This document shows positions 19,732 through 29,028 of a stretch of DNA of 39,373 bases, piece after piece (the stretch's first letter is position 1; every line of letters begins with the position of its first letter). Source of the stretch: an uncultured Treponema sp. (GTDB lineage Bacteria; Spirochaetota; Spirochaetia; Treponematales; Treponemataceae); contig CAMHIV010000003.1 in the NCBI GenBank assembly GCA_946185185.1, positions 1 through 39,373 on the forward strand, given 5' to 3'. The position numbers were made by a program, and so were the translations under genes. Under the pieces are notes generated by a model. It was not told where the DNA came from and did no database searches. It saw only the letters and a list, made by a program, of their open reading frames with translations.

Positions 19732-20739
19732 ATGATTCAGTTCAATAATGTTAGCGTTAGCTTTAAGGATGGAAAGAAACCTGTAAATGCTGTTAAAAAT
19801 GTAACTTTTGCAATTGAAGAAAAGGACATTTTCGGCATTGCGGGTGGGAGTGGTGCTGGTAAAAGTACTCTTTTGAGGACAATAAACCAGCTTCAGAAGA
19901 TTACAGATGGTGATGTAATTGTAAATGGAAAAGCCGTAAAAGAGCTTAAACATAAGGAACTTCATGATTTGCGCCGCAATGTGGGCATGATTTTCCAGCA
20001 TTTTAATCTGGCAGAAAGCAAGACTGTTTATGAAAATATAGCGTTTAGTCTTGAAGATGCAGGATGGAAAAAAGAAGATATCGAAAAGAGAGTTGCAGAA
20101 CTCCTCGAATTCGTAAAGATTTCTGAAAAAAGGGATGTATACCCGGCAAAGCTTTCCGGCGGGCAGAAACAGCGTGTAGCAATTGCCAGAGCTCTTGCAA
20201 ATAATACTAAGATTCTTTTGTGTGACGAGCCTACCAGTGCTCTTGATGCAGAAACCACTAATTCAGTATTAAAACTTCTGCGCGAAGTAAATGAAAAACT
20301 GGGTGTTACTATTGTAATTATTACTCACGAACTTGATGTAATTAAATCAATCTGTAACAAAGTTGCAGTAATGCGTAACGGTGAAGTTGTTGAGCTTGGA
20401 GATGTATACGAAGTATTTACAAATCCAAAGCATGAATTTACTAAGGAACTTTTGAGCCACGGTCAGAACTTTAAGCTGCCGGAAGAAGTAGTTCATAATG
20501 TAAAAGGTGACATTTATAAACTTACATATAAAGGCGATGGTGCTACAGAAAGCATCCTTTCGCAGGTTACAGCTGAGCATAAAGTGCAGTTCAATATCCT
20601 TCATGGAAAAATTGAATACATAAGCTCAAGACCATTGGGAATTCTTTTTGTTAATTTCAGCGGTGATGAAAAGTCTGTTCAGTCTGTTATTGATGAACTG
20701 AAAACAAAGATTTTTAAGCTTGAAAAATACGAACACTAA
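19732..20739 (+). CDS. metN: Methionine ABC importer ATPase
   Basis: A 335-residue ABC ATPase with Walker A GGSGAGKS (residues 38-45), Q-loop FQHFNL, signature LSGGQKQR, Walker B ILLCDEPTSALD and H-loop IITHELD. The C-terminal 80 residues form the NIL regulatory domain (about 255-335, with VQFNILHGKIEYI and LGILFVNFSGD), where methionine binding gives transinhibition in MetN of other bacteria. The ATG follows GGAG at 19722-19725. It works with MetI (next gene, 27-base gap) and MetQ (upstream). Confidence 0.96.
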   Translation: MIQFNNVSVSFKDGKKPVNAVKNVTFAIEEKDIFGIAGGSGAGKSTLLRTINQLQKITDGDVIVNGKAVKELKHKELHDLRRNVGMIFQHFNLAESKTVYENIAFSLEDAGWKKEDIEKRVAELLEFVKISEKRDVYPAKLSGGQKQRVAIARALANNTKILLCDEPTSALDAETTNSVLKLLREVNEKLGVTIVIITHELDVIKSICNKVAVMRNGEVVELGDVYEVFTNPKHEFTKELLSHGQNFKLPEEVVHNVKGDIYKLTYKGDGATESILSQVTAEHKVQFNILHGKIEYISSRPLGILFVNFSGDEKSVQSVIDELKTKIFKLEKYEH

Positions 20740-20766
20740 TTTATAAGTCGTAAATCAGGAGGCACT

Positions 20767-21429
20767 ATGTTACAGAGCATATTTAAGGTAAAAGGCGATA
20801 TTCTTGCTTCGTTGGGGCAGACATTCTATATGGTAGTGATTTCGGTTGTAATCGGAATTATTTTTGGAACATTAATCGGGCTTGTTCTGTATACGACAGA
20901 AAATCCTCTCTTTGTGCGCAAGAGAATAGTAAACAGAATTGTTGGAGCCATTATTAATGTGGTTCAGTCGGTTCCGTTTTTGATTCTGATGGTTCTTCTT
21001 CTTCCACTTTCTAAGCTGGTTGTAGGGACAAAAATCGGTTCAAAAGCTGTTCTTGTACCCCTTAGTATCGCTGCAGTTGCATTTTTTGCACGTCTTAGCG
21101 AAGCCAGTTTTACGGATGTTTCAAAGGGAGTTATAGAAGCATTTATTTCTACAGGTGCAAGTAAGGCCAAGGTTATTGTTAAGATTCTTATTCCGGAGGC
21201 TTTGCCATCTTTGGTAAGAAATATTACAGTAACAACTGTTGCAATTCTTGGGTTTTCAGCAATGGCAGGACTTGTTGGCGGCGGAGGACTAGGAGATCTT
21301 GCGTACCGTTATGGGTATCAGCGCTATCAGAGCGAAATCATGATTATATGTGTACTTATTTTGATTGTTCTGGTACAGGGCATTCAGGCATTGGGAGAAT
21401 GGGGAGTTAAAAAAGTAAGTAAAAAATAA
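20767..21429 (+). CDS. metI: Methionine ABC importer permease
   Basis: A 220-residue permease with five predicted helices and the ABC coupling (EAA) loop SFTDVSKGVIEAFISTGASKAKVIVKILIPEALP (the segment around residues 118-150). Length and pattern match MetI. AGGAGG at 20758-20763 is a strong ribosome site for the ATG. The import operon ends here: a new promoter follows within 35 bases and the next gene is a chemoreceptor. Confidence 0.95.
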   Translation: MLQSIFKVKGDILASLGQTFYMVVISVVIGIIFGTLIGLVLYTTENPLFVRKRIVNRIVGAIINVVQSVPFLILMVLLLPLSKLVVGTKIGSKAVLVPLSIAAVAFFARLSEASFTDVSKGVIEAFISTGASKAKVIVKILIPEALPSLVRNITVTTVAILGFSAMAGLVGGGGLGDLAYRYGYQRYQSEIMIICVLILIVLVQGIQALGEWGVKKVSKK

Positions 21430-21461
21430 CACGATAAGTATTTTCGTGAGAAACAATCATG

Positions 21462-21517
21462 TTGACATCTCCATATTTGGATTTAGAATAAAATTTACTA
21501 GATACACTATGGAGATG
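21462..21517 (+). promoter_or_regulatory. Chemoreceptor promoter with overlapping 10-bp inverted repeat
   Basis: Perfect TTGACA (21462-21467), a 16-base spacer and TAGAAT (21484-21489) form a strong sigma-70 promoter. CATCTCCATA (21466-21475) is perfectly inverted as TATGGAGATG (21508-21517); the first arm overlaps the -35 element and the second contains the ribosome site GGAG. Because the first arm is upstream of the transcript, this is a DNA site candidate rather than an RNA hairpin. Confidence 0.7.
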
Positions 21518-21522
21518 GCTTT

Positions 21523-23615
21523 ATGATACACATTGGTATAAAAAAGATTGGAACTAAATTAATCCTAGCATTTTCTGCAATCGTTCTTTTTTCCGTATTC
21601 ATGGTTTCGGTACCTATTCTAACAAGACAGATTGCAGCCGTTAAAGAAAACACAAGAATTACTGCGACAGATCAGATGGAATCTGCCCGACTTGCCGTTG
21701 AAACCTTCCTTGCAAAACCTTATTGCTTTGTAAAAGATACTTCCCTTTATGTAAAGCGAGCAAGACTTCAACTTGAACAAACACAAAAAGACTTTGAAAC
21801 CCTTGTAGACGGTGACCCTTCCATAATTTGTCTTTATTACGCAGACGAAGTCCCTATGAACAAAGGAGGACTGTTCTATTCAGGTGATGGCTGGGTTCCA
21901 GATAGTGATTACGATAAGTATTCAAGAGACTGGTTCAAAGATTCGATGAATAAGAAGGGTGTGCTTCTTACAGAACCTTATGTCGATGAAACTACAAAGG
22001 AACTTGTAACAACTGTAAGTACTGCAGTTTATCGTGATAATGGTTCATTTGCTGGTGTTGTAGGCGTTGATATTTTCTTAAAAACTTTGAACTCCCTTGT
22101 AGATGCAATCAAGCTTACAGAAGGTGGAAAATCATATATTCTCGACATGAATGGTTATACCTTACAAATGATGATTTGAGCAAGGTTTGCAGCGCAAATT
22201 TCTTTGAAGATTATTCAATTCTTGCAAATTACAAAAACCGCTTAAACAGTGAAGTATTTGTAGAAACAAATGCAGTTGGCGGTTATTACATTGCTTCTCA
22301 GGTTGTAAGTAAAGATGCCGGTTGGGTTTTAGTTACTGTCGGAAGGTCTGCCGAATTGTTTAAATCTTTGCGTCAGAGCATGGTTTTGATTGCAATTATG
22401 GCAGTTATTACGGTTATAATTTCATTGGGTCTGGCATTTGTTGTTTCTTCCCGAATTGTAAATCCTATTACAATAGTTGATAAAACTATAAATGGAATTG
22501 CAAGTGGTAATGCGGATTTGACCAAACGAATTGAAGTTACCTCGCGAGACGAAATTGGTAGTCTTGTAGGCGGATTTAATAGTTTTGCGGAAAAACTTCA
22601 GTCGATTATCAGTGAGGTAAAAGATTCCAAAGAAGAGCTTAGAGAAGCCGGTGATTTGATGACTTCTAATGCGCAGGACACTGCAGCTTCTATTACCCAA
22701 ATCATTGCAAACATCGAAAGCATGAATTCACAGATTGGAAATCAGTCAAAGAGTGTAGATCAGACAGCAGCGGCCGTAAATGAAATTGCTTCTAACATTG
22801 AATCTTTGGAAAAAATGATTGAAACACAGTCCAGCGGAGTAACACAGGCTTCTGCTGCCGTTGAAGAAATGATTGGAAACATTAGTTCTGTAAACCAGTC
22901 TGTTGAAAAAATGGCAGCATCGTTTAAGGATTTGGAAACAAATACTCAAAGTGGAATTAATAAGCAGCAGGCTGTAGATGAACAGATTAAGAGTATTGAA
23001 CAGCAGTCAAGTATGCTTCAGGAAGCAAATGCTGCGATTTCTTCTATTGCGGAACAGACAAATCTTCTTGCTATGAACGCCGCAATCGAAGCTGCTCATG
23101 CAGGTGAAGCTGGAAAAGGTTTTGCGGTTGTTGCCGATGAAATTCGAAAGCTTTCTGAAACTTCTACACAGCAGTCAAAGACAATTGGTGAACAGTTGAA
23201 TAATATTCAGAATTCGATTGTAACCGTAGTTCAGGCTTCTGCTGATTCAAATCAGGCGTTCTCATCTGTTTCTCAGCAGATCAGTGATACTGATGAACTT
23301 ATTACTCAGATTAAATCTGCTATGCAGGAACAGCAGGAAGGTTCAAAACAGATTACAGATGCACTTCATTGTATGAATGACAGTACTTCCGAAGTACGCA
23401 CTGCTGCTACAGAAATGAACGAAGGTAACAGAATGATTTTGAATGAAGTTACCGCTTTGCAGGAATTTACCCGCGCCATGAAAGGCAGTATGGAAGAAAT
23501 GTCGATTGGTGCCGAAAAGATTAACGAAACTGGAGCTTCTTTAAGTACAATTTCAAGTTCTGTAAAAGATTCAATCGATAAGATTGGCGATCAGATTGAT
23601 CAGTTTAGAGTTTAA
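21523..23615 (+). pseudogene. Methyl-accepting chemotaxis protein interrupted by a one-base frameshift
   Basis: The gene reads as two overlapping frames, 21523-22179 and the continuation to 23615, that together make one normal chemoreceptor of about 697 residues. Part one has an N-terminal helix and most of a dCache-type ligand-binding domain. Part two has the end of that domain, a second helix, a HAMP linker ([20 protein letters not shown]) and the signalling hairpin with its tip [19 protein letters not shown] and [13 protein letters not shown]. Near 22160 the frame shifts: MNGYT should continue LTNDDLSKV, which needs one extra base in the ACCTTA run. A TTG at 22176 could only start a fragment without the sensor. 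It may be a true mutation or an assembly error at a short homopolymer. Confidence 0.88.
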
Positions 23616-23657
23616 ACTTTTCGTAAAATTGCGTTCCTGGTGTGATTCATTTCATTA

Positions 23658-23705
23658 TTGAACACAACGCTATTATATCGTATAGTTTTGAAATAATTGC
23701 GTTGT
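23658..23705 (+). promoter_or_regulatory. Promoter of the aryl-polyene cluster
   Basis: TTGAAC (23658-23663), a 17-base spacer and TATAGT (23681-23686) form a good sigma-70 promoter. ACAACGC (23664-23670) and GCGTTGT (23699-23705) are a perfect 7-bp inverted repeat around the -10 element, a candidate operator. Confidence 0.65.
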
Positions 23706-23716
23706 TTTAAGGTGAT

Positions 23717-24841
23717 ATGATGGATTCTTCATTTTTCGATTATGATAAATTTAAACGGGACGATATTCGTGCTGTTGATGCAAAATTTGAAGCAAATAAA
23801 ATTGCATTTGCGCCAATGTGCTATCAGGCAATCCGCACAATGATTGAACTCGGTCTTCTTCAGGCAATTGAAGATGCCGGTGACGACGGAATAAACCGCA
23901 CAGAACTGGCAAAAAAGGCCGGTATTTCTGAATACGGCGCAGGCGTTCTCTGCGAAATGGCACTTGGAATGAACGTAATCAAGCTCAGTCAGGATTCAGT
24001 TTCAGGTTCACCGGACAAAGAAAAGTTCACACTTGGAAAAATCGGCTGGATGCTACTTGAAGATGACCTTACAAAAGTAAATTTCTGGTTTACAAACGAC
24101 ATCTGCTACGAAGGTGCCTGGAAATTAAAGGAATCAATCGTAAACGGAAAGCCGGAAGGACTTAAGGTTTTCGGCGACCAGTGGACTACAGTTTACGAAG
24201 CACTTTCAACACTCCCTGAAAAAGCAAAAAAATCCTGGTTTGAATTCGACCACTTTTACAGCGACATCGCTTTCCCGGAAGCACTTCCAATCGTATTTGC
24301 AGAAAAACCAAAAACAATGATAGATATCGGCGGAAACACAGCAAAATGGTCTATCAGCTGTTGCCGCTACAATCCTGATGTAAAAATGACAATCGTGGAT
24401 TTACCTGGCCAGACTGCTGTTGCAGAAAAAAATGCCGCAGCCGCAGGTTTTGCAGACAGAATCGGCTTCTGCACAGGAAATGTTCTCGATGAAACAACAA
24501 AGCTTCCGTCTAGCCCAGATGCAGTTTGGATGAGCCAGTTTCTGGACTGCTTCAGCCTTCATCAGATTACAAAAATCTTAAAGAAAGTGTACGCTGCGGC
24601 AACTCCAGAAACCAACGTATATGTTCTTGAACCCCTCTGGGATAAGCAGCATTTTGAAGCGTCGTCGTATTCGCTTATGGCAACTTCGCTTTACTTCACC
24701 TGTATTGCAAACGGAAACAGCAAAATGTACCGCTACGAAGAACTTGTAAATGCCATTGGTGAAGCGGGCTTTGAACTTAAAACTGCTCACCACAATTTGG
24801 GAAGCAATGCCTACAGCCTCCTGGTATTCAGAAAGAAATAA
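23717..24841 (+). CDS. SAM-dependent (O-)methyltransferase of the polyene cluster
   Basis: A 374-residue class I methyltransferase of the plant/polyketide O-methyltransferase type. An N-terminal winged-helix dimerisation region (NRTELAKKAGISEYGAGVL, about 60-78) precedes the Rossmann core with motif I TMIDIGGNTAKW, the acidic VDLPGQ loop and DAVWMSQFLDCFS. In aryl-polyene and flexirubin clusters such enzymes decorate the aromatic head group; here the acceptor is inferred. AAGG at 23709-23712 suits the ATG at 23720 better than that at 23717. It is first in the cluster and its stop overlaps the next start (TAATG). Codons are noticeably richer in C-ending forms than in most neighbours, suggesting high expression. 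Confidence 0.82.
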   Translation: MMDSSFFDYDKFKRDDIRAVDAKFEANKIAFAPMCYQAIRTMIELGLLQAIEDAGDDGINRTELAKKAGISEYGAGVLCEMALGMNVIKLSQDSVSGSPDKEKFTLGKIGWMLLEDDLTKVNFWFTNDICYEGAWKLKESIVNGKPEGLKVFGDQWTTVYEALSTLPEKAKKSWFEFDHFYSDIAFPEALPIVFAEKPKTMIDIGGNTAKWSISCCRYNPDVKMTIVDLPGQTAVAEKNAAAAGFADRIGFCTGNVLDETTKLPSSPDAVWMSQFLDCFSLHQITKILKKVYAAATPETNVYVLEPLWDKQHFEASSYSLMATSLYFTCIANGNSKMYRYEELVNAIGEAGFELKTAHHNLGSNAYSLLVFRKK

Positions 24842-25461
24842 TGTCAAAGATTTATATATCAAACTTACACACATGGAACGCCTCCCCTGAAAATCCAAAG
24901 GAAAAGCCTAAGCTGGAATTTGCCGACCCGCTTTTTAAGCGCCGTTTGAGCCAGATTACCCGCATGACCATTCAGGTGGTACACGACTTAATCGAAGAAG
25001 TTCCAGAAGCCGCCCAGTACAAGCAGGTTTTTGTTTCATTCCGCGGTGAAATTGAACGGGAATTTACAATCAATAGAGGAATCATCGAAGATTCCGAAAT
25101 TCTTCCGGCTGGCTTCAGCCTTTCGGTTTTTAATACACCGATTGCAGCTGCCAGTCTTTCCCTTGGATTAAAAGCAGGCTATTCTGTAATTTATCCAGGC
25201 AAGTCTAATTTTAAGGACGGGCTTCTGGGCGCCGCAGCTCCTGTTCTTTCTGGAAGCGAAGAAAAAATAATCCTTGTTTACGCGGATGAATATGTCCCGG
25301 ACGAATACGGTTTACTTAAGCCGGGAATGAATGCTGGTTCTGCATTTGCCTGTATCATAAGTGCCGTTGATATAAAAGAATCTGTGTCAGTTGATTTGAA
25401 TGATTCAACTTTTGCAGAAGGACTAAATCCTGAAAAATTTATAAAATTGTTTAAAGGGTAA
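24841..25461 (+). CDS. apeC: Beta-ketoacyl synthase-like chain-length factor (ApeC type)
   Basis: A 206-residue protein that covers only the N-terminal half of a ketosynthase fold, the form found in aryl-polyene clusters as the chain-length-factor partner. FKRRLSQITRMT, VFVSFRGEIERE, FSLSVFNTPIAAASLSLG and IILVYADEYVP match that family. No catalytic Cys is present at the nucleophile position (SVFNTP), so it should not condense by itself but form a heterodimer with the complete ketosynthase at 35298 and set polyene length. The start overlaps the methyltransferase stop by one base. The short length is normal for the family, not a truncation. Confidence 0.82.
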   Translation: MSKIYISNLHTWNASPENPKEKPKLEFADPLFKRRLSQITRMTIQVVHDLIEEVPEAAQYKQVFVSFRGEIEREFTINRGIIEDSEILPAGFSLSVFNTPIAAASLSLGLKAGYSVIYPGKSNFKDGLLGAAAPVLSGSEEKIILVYADEYVPDEYGLLKPGMNAGSAFACIISAVDIKESVSVDLNDSTFAEGLNPEKFIKLFKG

Positions 25462-25464
25462 AAT

Positions 25465-26340
25465 ATGGCTAAGGAATCAAAAGAAGAAATTAAACAGAAG
25501 TACAATCATGATGAACTCCCGCCGGTAAAATGGTACCGCTTTCCGTTGTGGTGCTATCAGTGTTTTGTAAAATTGTTTTGTTATGTTTTCTTTGGAACTG
25601 GAAGTGTAGTTCTTGCGCTGCTTATTTTTCCATGGATAAGAGTCTTTCATCACGATAAGGAAACTTTTCAGATTAAGGCGCGTGAATTTGTTTCTGCTTC
25701 TTTCAGAATGTTTGCAAATGTTATGCGTGCAACAGGTGCGCTTTCTTTACTCGTTTCAAAAGAAGAACGGGCTAGATTCCGAAATATTCATGGAAAAATT
25801 ATTATCGCAAATCATCCTTCTATGCTTGATTTCGTTTTTATTATGTCACTTGTTCCAAATGCAAACTGTATTGTACGCGGCGGACTTGCAAATACTGTGC
25901 TCGGTGGTGTTATCCGCCAGTGTTATATTGTAAATACCCTCGATTTTGACGAGCTTTGCAGACTTTGCAAACAGACAATTGATGAAGGAAATAACGTAAT
26001 TATCTTCCCTGAAGGAACACGAACTCCGCGTCATGGCAAAAATCCTTATAAAAAAGGTGCTGCTCGGATTGCATATTATTCAAAATGCGATGTTCAGCCT
26101 GTTTTGGTTGGTGGAAACGATAAATATGGTCTTGGAAAACATGATCCGTTCTGGAGTTATAATCACACAGAACGTTATATTTACGATTTTTCACTTTTGC
26201 CGGAAATTAAAATTGATGAGTATAAAGATTTAACAGAAACAATTGCAGCAAAGAGACTTACTTCTAAAATGGAAGAAGTTTTGTATGCAGCTGTTCGTGA
26301 AAATGATACTAAATATGTAACAAATCGTGATAAGGAATAA
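25465..26340 (+). CDS. Membrane acyltransferase, PlsC/LPLAT family (ApeD-like)
   Basis: A 291-residue lysophospholipid-acyltransferase-like protein. A hydrophobic helix near residues 32-52 anchors it; the catalytic H-x4-D motif is NHPSMLD (His117, Asp122) and the substrate-binding motif is FPEGTRTP. In aryl-polyene clusters such an enzyme is thought to transfer an acyl or polyene chain to the lipid anchor; the exact reaction here is inferred. The gene starts three bases after the upstream stop with AAAGGG as ribosome site. A possible new promoter follows it. Confidence 0.85.
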   Translation: MAKESKEEIKQKYNHDELPPVKWYRFPLWCYQCFVKLFCYVFFGTGSVVLALLIFPWIRVFHHDKETFQIKAREFVSASFRMFANVMRATGALSLLVSKEERARFRNIHGKIIIANHPSMLDFVFIMSLVPNANCIVRGGLANTVLGGVIRQCYIVNTLDFDELCRLCKQTIDEGNNVIIFPEGTRTPRHGKNPYKKGAARIAYYSKCDVQPVLVGGNDKYGLGKHDPFWSYNHTERYIYDFSLLPEIKIDEYKDLTETIAAKRLTSKMEEVLYAAVRENDTKYVTNRDKE

Positions 26341-26363
26341 ATCGTTCTCAAGAGTTTTGCGTG

Positions 26364-26392
26364 TTGATTTTTTTAGTATAGTTTTATAAAAT
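26364..26392 (+). promoter_or_regulatory. Internal promoter candidate before the ACP genes
   Basis: TTGATT (26364-26369), 17-base spacer, TAAAAT (26387-26392). Transcription would start near 26399, about 44 bases before the first ACP gene, in the only larger gap of this part of the cluster. Confidence 0.5.
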
Positions 26393-26442
26393 AAAATCCC
26401 AGTGTTTAAAAATGGGCTGAGCGATTGTTTTTATGGGAGTTC

Positions 26443-26703
26443 ATGGTGGACGAACTTAAAAAAGAGATTAAAGAAGTTATTATTTCTACTCTTCAGTTAG
26501 AAGATATTAAGCCGGAAAATATTGTTGACTCTGAGCCACTGTTTGGAGATGGTCTTGGACTAGATTCTATTGATGCATTGGAATTGGGCGTGGGTCTTAA
26601 AAAACATTTTGGTGTAAAATTTTCTTCTGATAGTGCAGATAATAAAAAGCATTTTGCATCGGTTGATGCTTTGGCTGAATATATTAATCAGGTAAGAGGT
26701 TAA
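26443..26703 (+). CDS. apeE: Acyl carrier protein 1 (ApeE-like)
   Basis: An 86-residue acyl carrier protein with the phosphopantetheine attachment motif GLDSIDALEL (Ser42) and the four-helix pattern of the family. The DSID form, rather than DSL, is typical of carrier proteins in aryl-polyene clusters. The frame opens with a TTG at 26425, but the ATG at 26443 with GGGAG at 26434-26438 is the better start. It would carry the starter aryl group or the growing polyene between ligase, ketosynthase, reductase and dehydratases. It lies three bases upstream of a second carrier gene. Confidence 0.92.
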   Translation: MVDELKKEIKEVIISTLQLEDIKPENIVDSEPLFGDGLGLDSIDALELGVGLKKHFGVKFSSDSADNKKHFASVDALAEYINQVRG

Positions 26704-26706
26704 ATT

Positions 26707-26954
26707 ATGTCTAAAGACGAAATTTTTGGAAAGCTCAAGGTATTCTTGTTTCTGAATTTGAAATTGATGAGGATTCTATTACTCCAGAAGCAACTTTGTT
26801 TGACGATTTGGAACTTGACTCAATCGATTCAATTGACTTGATTCAGAAAATGAAGGAATTCATGCCAGCTGGTACTAAATTTGATCCTGCAATTTTCAAG
26901 ACAGTTAAGACTGTTCAGGACGTTGTAGAAGCTCTTGTACCTTACATGGCATAA
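26707..26954 (+). pseudogene. apeF: Acyl carrier protein 2 (ApeF-like) with a one-base frameshift
   Basis: Starting at the ATG 26707 the frame reads MSKDEIFGKLK and then leaves the carrier-protein frame at 26737-26740; shifting by one base restores GILVSEFEIDED, the attachment motif LELDSIDSIDL and an end VEALVPYMA with stop at 26952-26954. Loss of one base from an AAGGG-like run would explain it. Corrected length is about 82 residues. As read, only a short nonsense peptide would be made. All downstream features are intact, and the stop is followed by the ligase ribosome site, so either this is a very recent mutation or a consensus error. It was too disrupted to appear as a simple open frame. 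Confidence 0.8.
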
Positions 26955-26964
26955 CAAAGGATTA

Positions 26965-28968
26965 ATGAAAAGGTTCTTTAGAGTTCTTTTTTATATCGTT
27001 GCGGCAATCTATCCGGTGCTTGTGTTTACAATGCTTGTTGTATTCAAGTTGCCGGTTCGGATATTGTCGCTTTGTGTGGTTGCCCTTGCGTTTGCATTCT
27101 TTTTGAGTGCTACCGGCAGCCGCAATTCTGACGCTGAATCAGAAAAAAAAGCGCTGGACTGGCGGCCTATGCTGAGTTCCGCGCTTTTTTTATTGGCAGG
27201 AATTTTTTGTTTTGCGTTTAATTCAAAAATCTTCCTGAAGTTATATTCTGTTGCAATTTCCGCAACGCTTTTATGTGTTTTTGGTTCTTCGCTTTTTTTC
27301 AAGCCGAATATTATTTTTCGTTTTGCGTGTTTGAGCGATAAAAGCATAAAAGGTTCTTCTTTTGAAAATCAAGTTAACGGATATTGCCGGAAAGTAACGA
27401 TTGTCTGGTGTGCTTTTTTTATAATTAATGGTTCGATTTCTGCATTTACGTCACTGCATGATTTTGGCTCTGACGTTCTGAATGATAAAATCTGGTCTGC
27501 CTATAATGGCGGAATTTCATATATTTTAATGGGACTGCTTTTTACAGTTGAATTTATCGTAAGAAAAATGGTGGATAAAAAAATGACAAAAGCTTTTTCT
27601 TTTACAAAGTTTACGGCTGATTCTAGAAAAGATGATTACGTTCTGTGTTATGAAAATGTGTGGTCGGATAAAAAATATAAGACCTGGAAAGATTTTCTTG
27701 TTGATTCTGCAAAGATGCGCGCTTTTATTTCAAAAAATCCAAATGACGACTGGATTCTTCATTGTGAAGATTACTGGTATTTTTTGTGCACTTTTGTTGC
27801 TCTTTTGCAGTGTAATAAACGAATTTTGCTGACACAGAATATTTCTGAAAGCTTTATCGAGGAAATAAAAACTCCTGGTGTAGAATTTTTAACAGATCAG
27901 AATGCGCCGGATTCAACTTCGATTGCGGATTTAATTGAAAACAGTGAAACTCCTGATGAAAAATTTATTCGCAATCTTCCTGTATTAAATGCAGATGAAA
28001 CCCGGATTTTGATGTATACAAGCGGGTCAACCGGAAAGCCAAAAGCTGTTCCACAGCGAATGACAGAATTTGAAGCTGATAATGCATTTATTATTTCAAA
28101 ATGGGCGAAAGAATTCACTTCAAGAAAACTGGTAACTACGGTTAGCCAGCACCACATTTATGGATTCTTATTCGGTTCATCTCTGCCGTTTACCCTTGGA
28201 GTTCCGTTCCGCCGCACAAGAGTTACTTTCCCGGAAGAATTTGAAACATTAAACGACGAAGAATACATGATAATTGCAACTCCAGCTTTTTTGAAAAGAA
28301 CAATTGAAGTTGAAGAAAAATTACCGCTTAAAAACCCATGGATTTTTACAAGCGGCGGAGCCTGTACTCCGGAAGTTGCTTCCCGCACAGAAACTGTGTT
28401 TGGCTTCTGCCCGCTGGAAGTTTATGGTTCAACAGAAACAAGTGGAATTGCTTACCGCCAGCAGAATAAGGACGGGCTCAAATTTACTCCGTTTGACAAT
28501 GCAAAATTGTGGCTCGGTGATGACGGTTGTTTGCGTATTGTTTCACCGTACATCAAAAATCCGGAAGGCTTTGCGACTGCAGACCTTGCAGAATTTTTTG
28601 AAGACGGCAGATTCATTTTGAAAGGGCGTTCAGATTCAATTGTAAAAATAGAAGAAAAACGCATTTCTACGACAGAAGTTGAAAATCGTTTGCTCGAAAG
28701 CGGGCTTGTTTCGGATGTAAAAGTAGTTGCTTTGCAGAATGAAATTCGTCAGTACCTTGCAGCTGCAATCGTTCTTAATGCGGAAGGTAAGAAAAAATTT
28801 GTCGATACAGAAAAATATCTTATCAATCGCTGGTTCCACGACTTTTTGATGCAGTTCTTTGAAAATGTTGTTCTTCCAAAAAAGTGGCGATTTGTTGATG
28901 CGCTCCCGGTTGATGTTCAGGGTAAAAAGCATAAAGATGAAATAATTGCCATGTTTAATGCTGAATAG
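26965..28968 (+). CDS. apeH: AMP-dependent acyl/aryl-ACP ligase fused to an ApeG-like membrane domain
   Basis: A 667-residue two-part protein. Residues 1 to about 205 contain roughly six membrane helices and match COG4648-type proteins of polyene clusters: GYCRKVTIVWCAFFIINGSI and then AYNGGISYILMGLLFTVEFI. Residues about 220-667 form an adenylate-forming enzyme with A3 motif MYTSGSTGKPKA (about 350-361), VYGSTETSG (near 486) and a C-terminal lid ending in GKKHKDE. In proteobacterial aryl-polyene clusters the membrane protein and the ligase (ApeG and ApeH) are separate neighbours. The ligase should activate an aromatic acid such as 4-hydroxybenzoate and load it on an ACP. The start is the ATG at 26965 after AAAGGA, not the earlier TTG at 26935. 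Confidence 0.88.
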   Translation: MKRFFRVLFYIVAAIYPVLVFTMLVVFKLPVRILSLCVVALAFAFFLSATGSRNSDAESEKKALDWRPMLSSALFLLAGIFCFAFNSKIFLKLYSVAISATLLCVFGSSLFFKPNIIFRFACLSDKSIKGSSFENQVNGYCRKVTIVWCAFFIINGSISAFTSLHDFGSDVLNDKIWSAYNGGISYILMGLLFTVEFIVRKMVDKKMTKAFSFTKFTADSRKDDYVLCYENVWSDKKYKTWKDFLVDSAKMRAFISKNPNDDWILHCEDYWYFLCTFVALLQCNKRILLTQNISESFIEEIKTPGVEFLTDQNAPDSTSIADLIENSETPDEKFIRNLPVLNADETRILMYTSGSTGKPKAVPQRMTEFEADNAFIISKWAKEFTSRKLVTTVSQHHIYGFLFGSSLPFTLGVPFRRTRVTFPEEFETLNDEEYMIIATPAFLKRTIEVEEKLPLKNPWIFTSGGACTPEVASRTETVFGFCPLEVYGSTETSGIAYRQQNKDGLKFTPFDNAKLWLGDDGCLRIVSPYIKNPEGFATADLAEFFEDGRFILKGRSDSIVKIEEKRISTTEVENRLLESGLVSDVKVVALQNEIRQYLAAAIVLNAEGKKKFVDTEKYLINRWFHDFLMQFFENVVLPKKWRFVDALPVDVQGKKHKDEIIAMFNAE

Positions 28969-28984
28969 GTAGTGGCGCTCTGGA

Positions 28985-29013
28985 TTGAGTTTGTCGAAAG
29001 CACATGATATTAT
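28985..29013 (+). promoter_or_regulatory. Internal promoter candidate built on a decayed REP-like sequence
   Basis: TTGAGT (28985-28990), 17-base spacer, TATTAT (29008-29013) before the ApeI-type gene. The spacer and -35 contain TTGAGTTTGTCGAAA, which resembles the loop of the REP-like hairpins at 13931 and 38329. Confidence 0.4.
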
Positions 29014-29028
29014 ACATGAGAGGATTTT

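Noticed and set aside
24841-25461. Truncated ketosynthase pseudogene
   Set aside because: The short, Cys-less form is the normal length of the chain-length-factor-like partner in aryl-polyene clusters.
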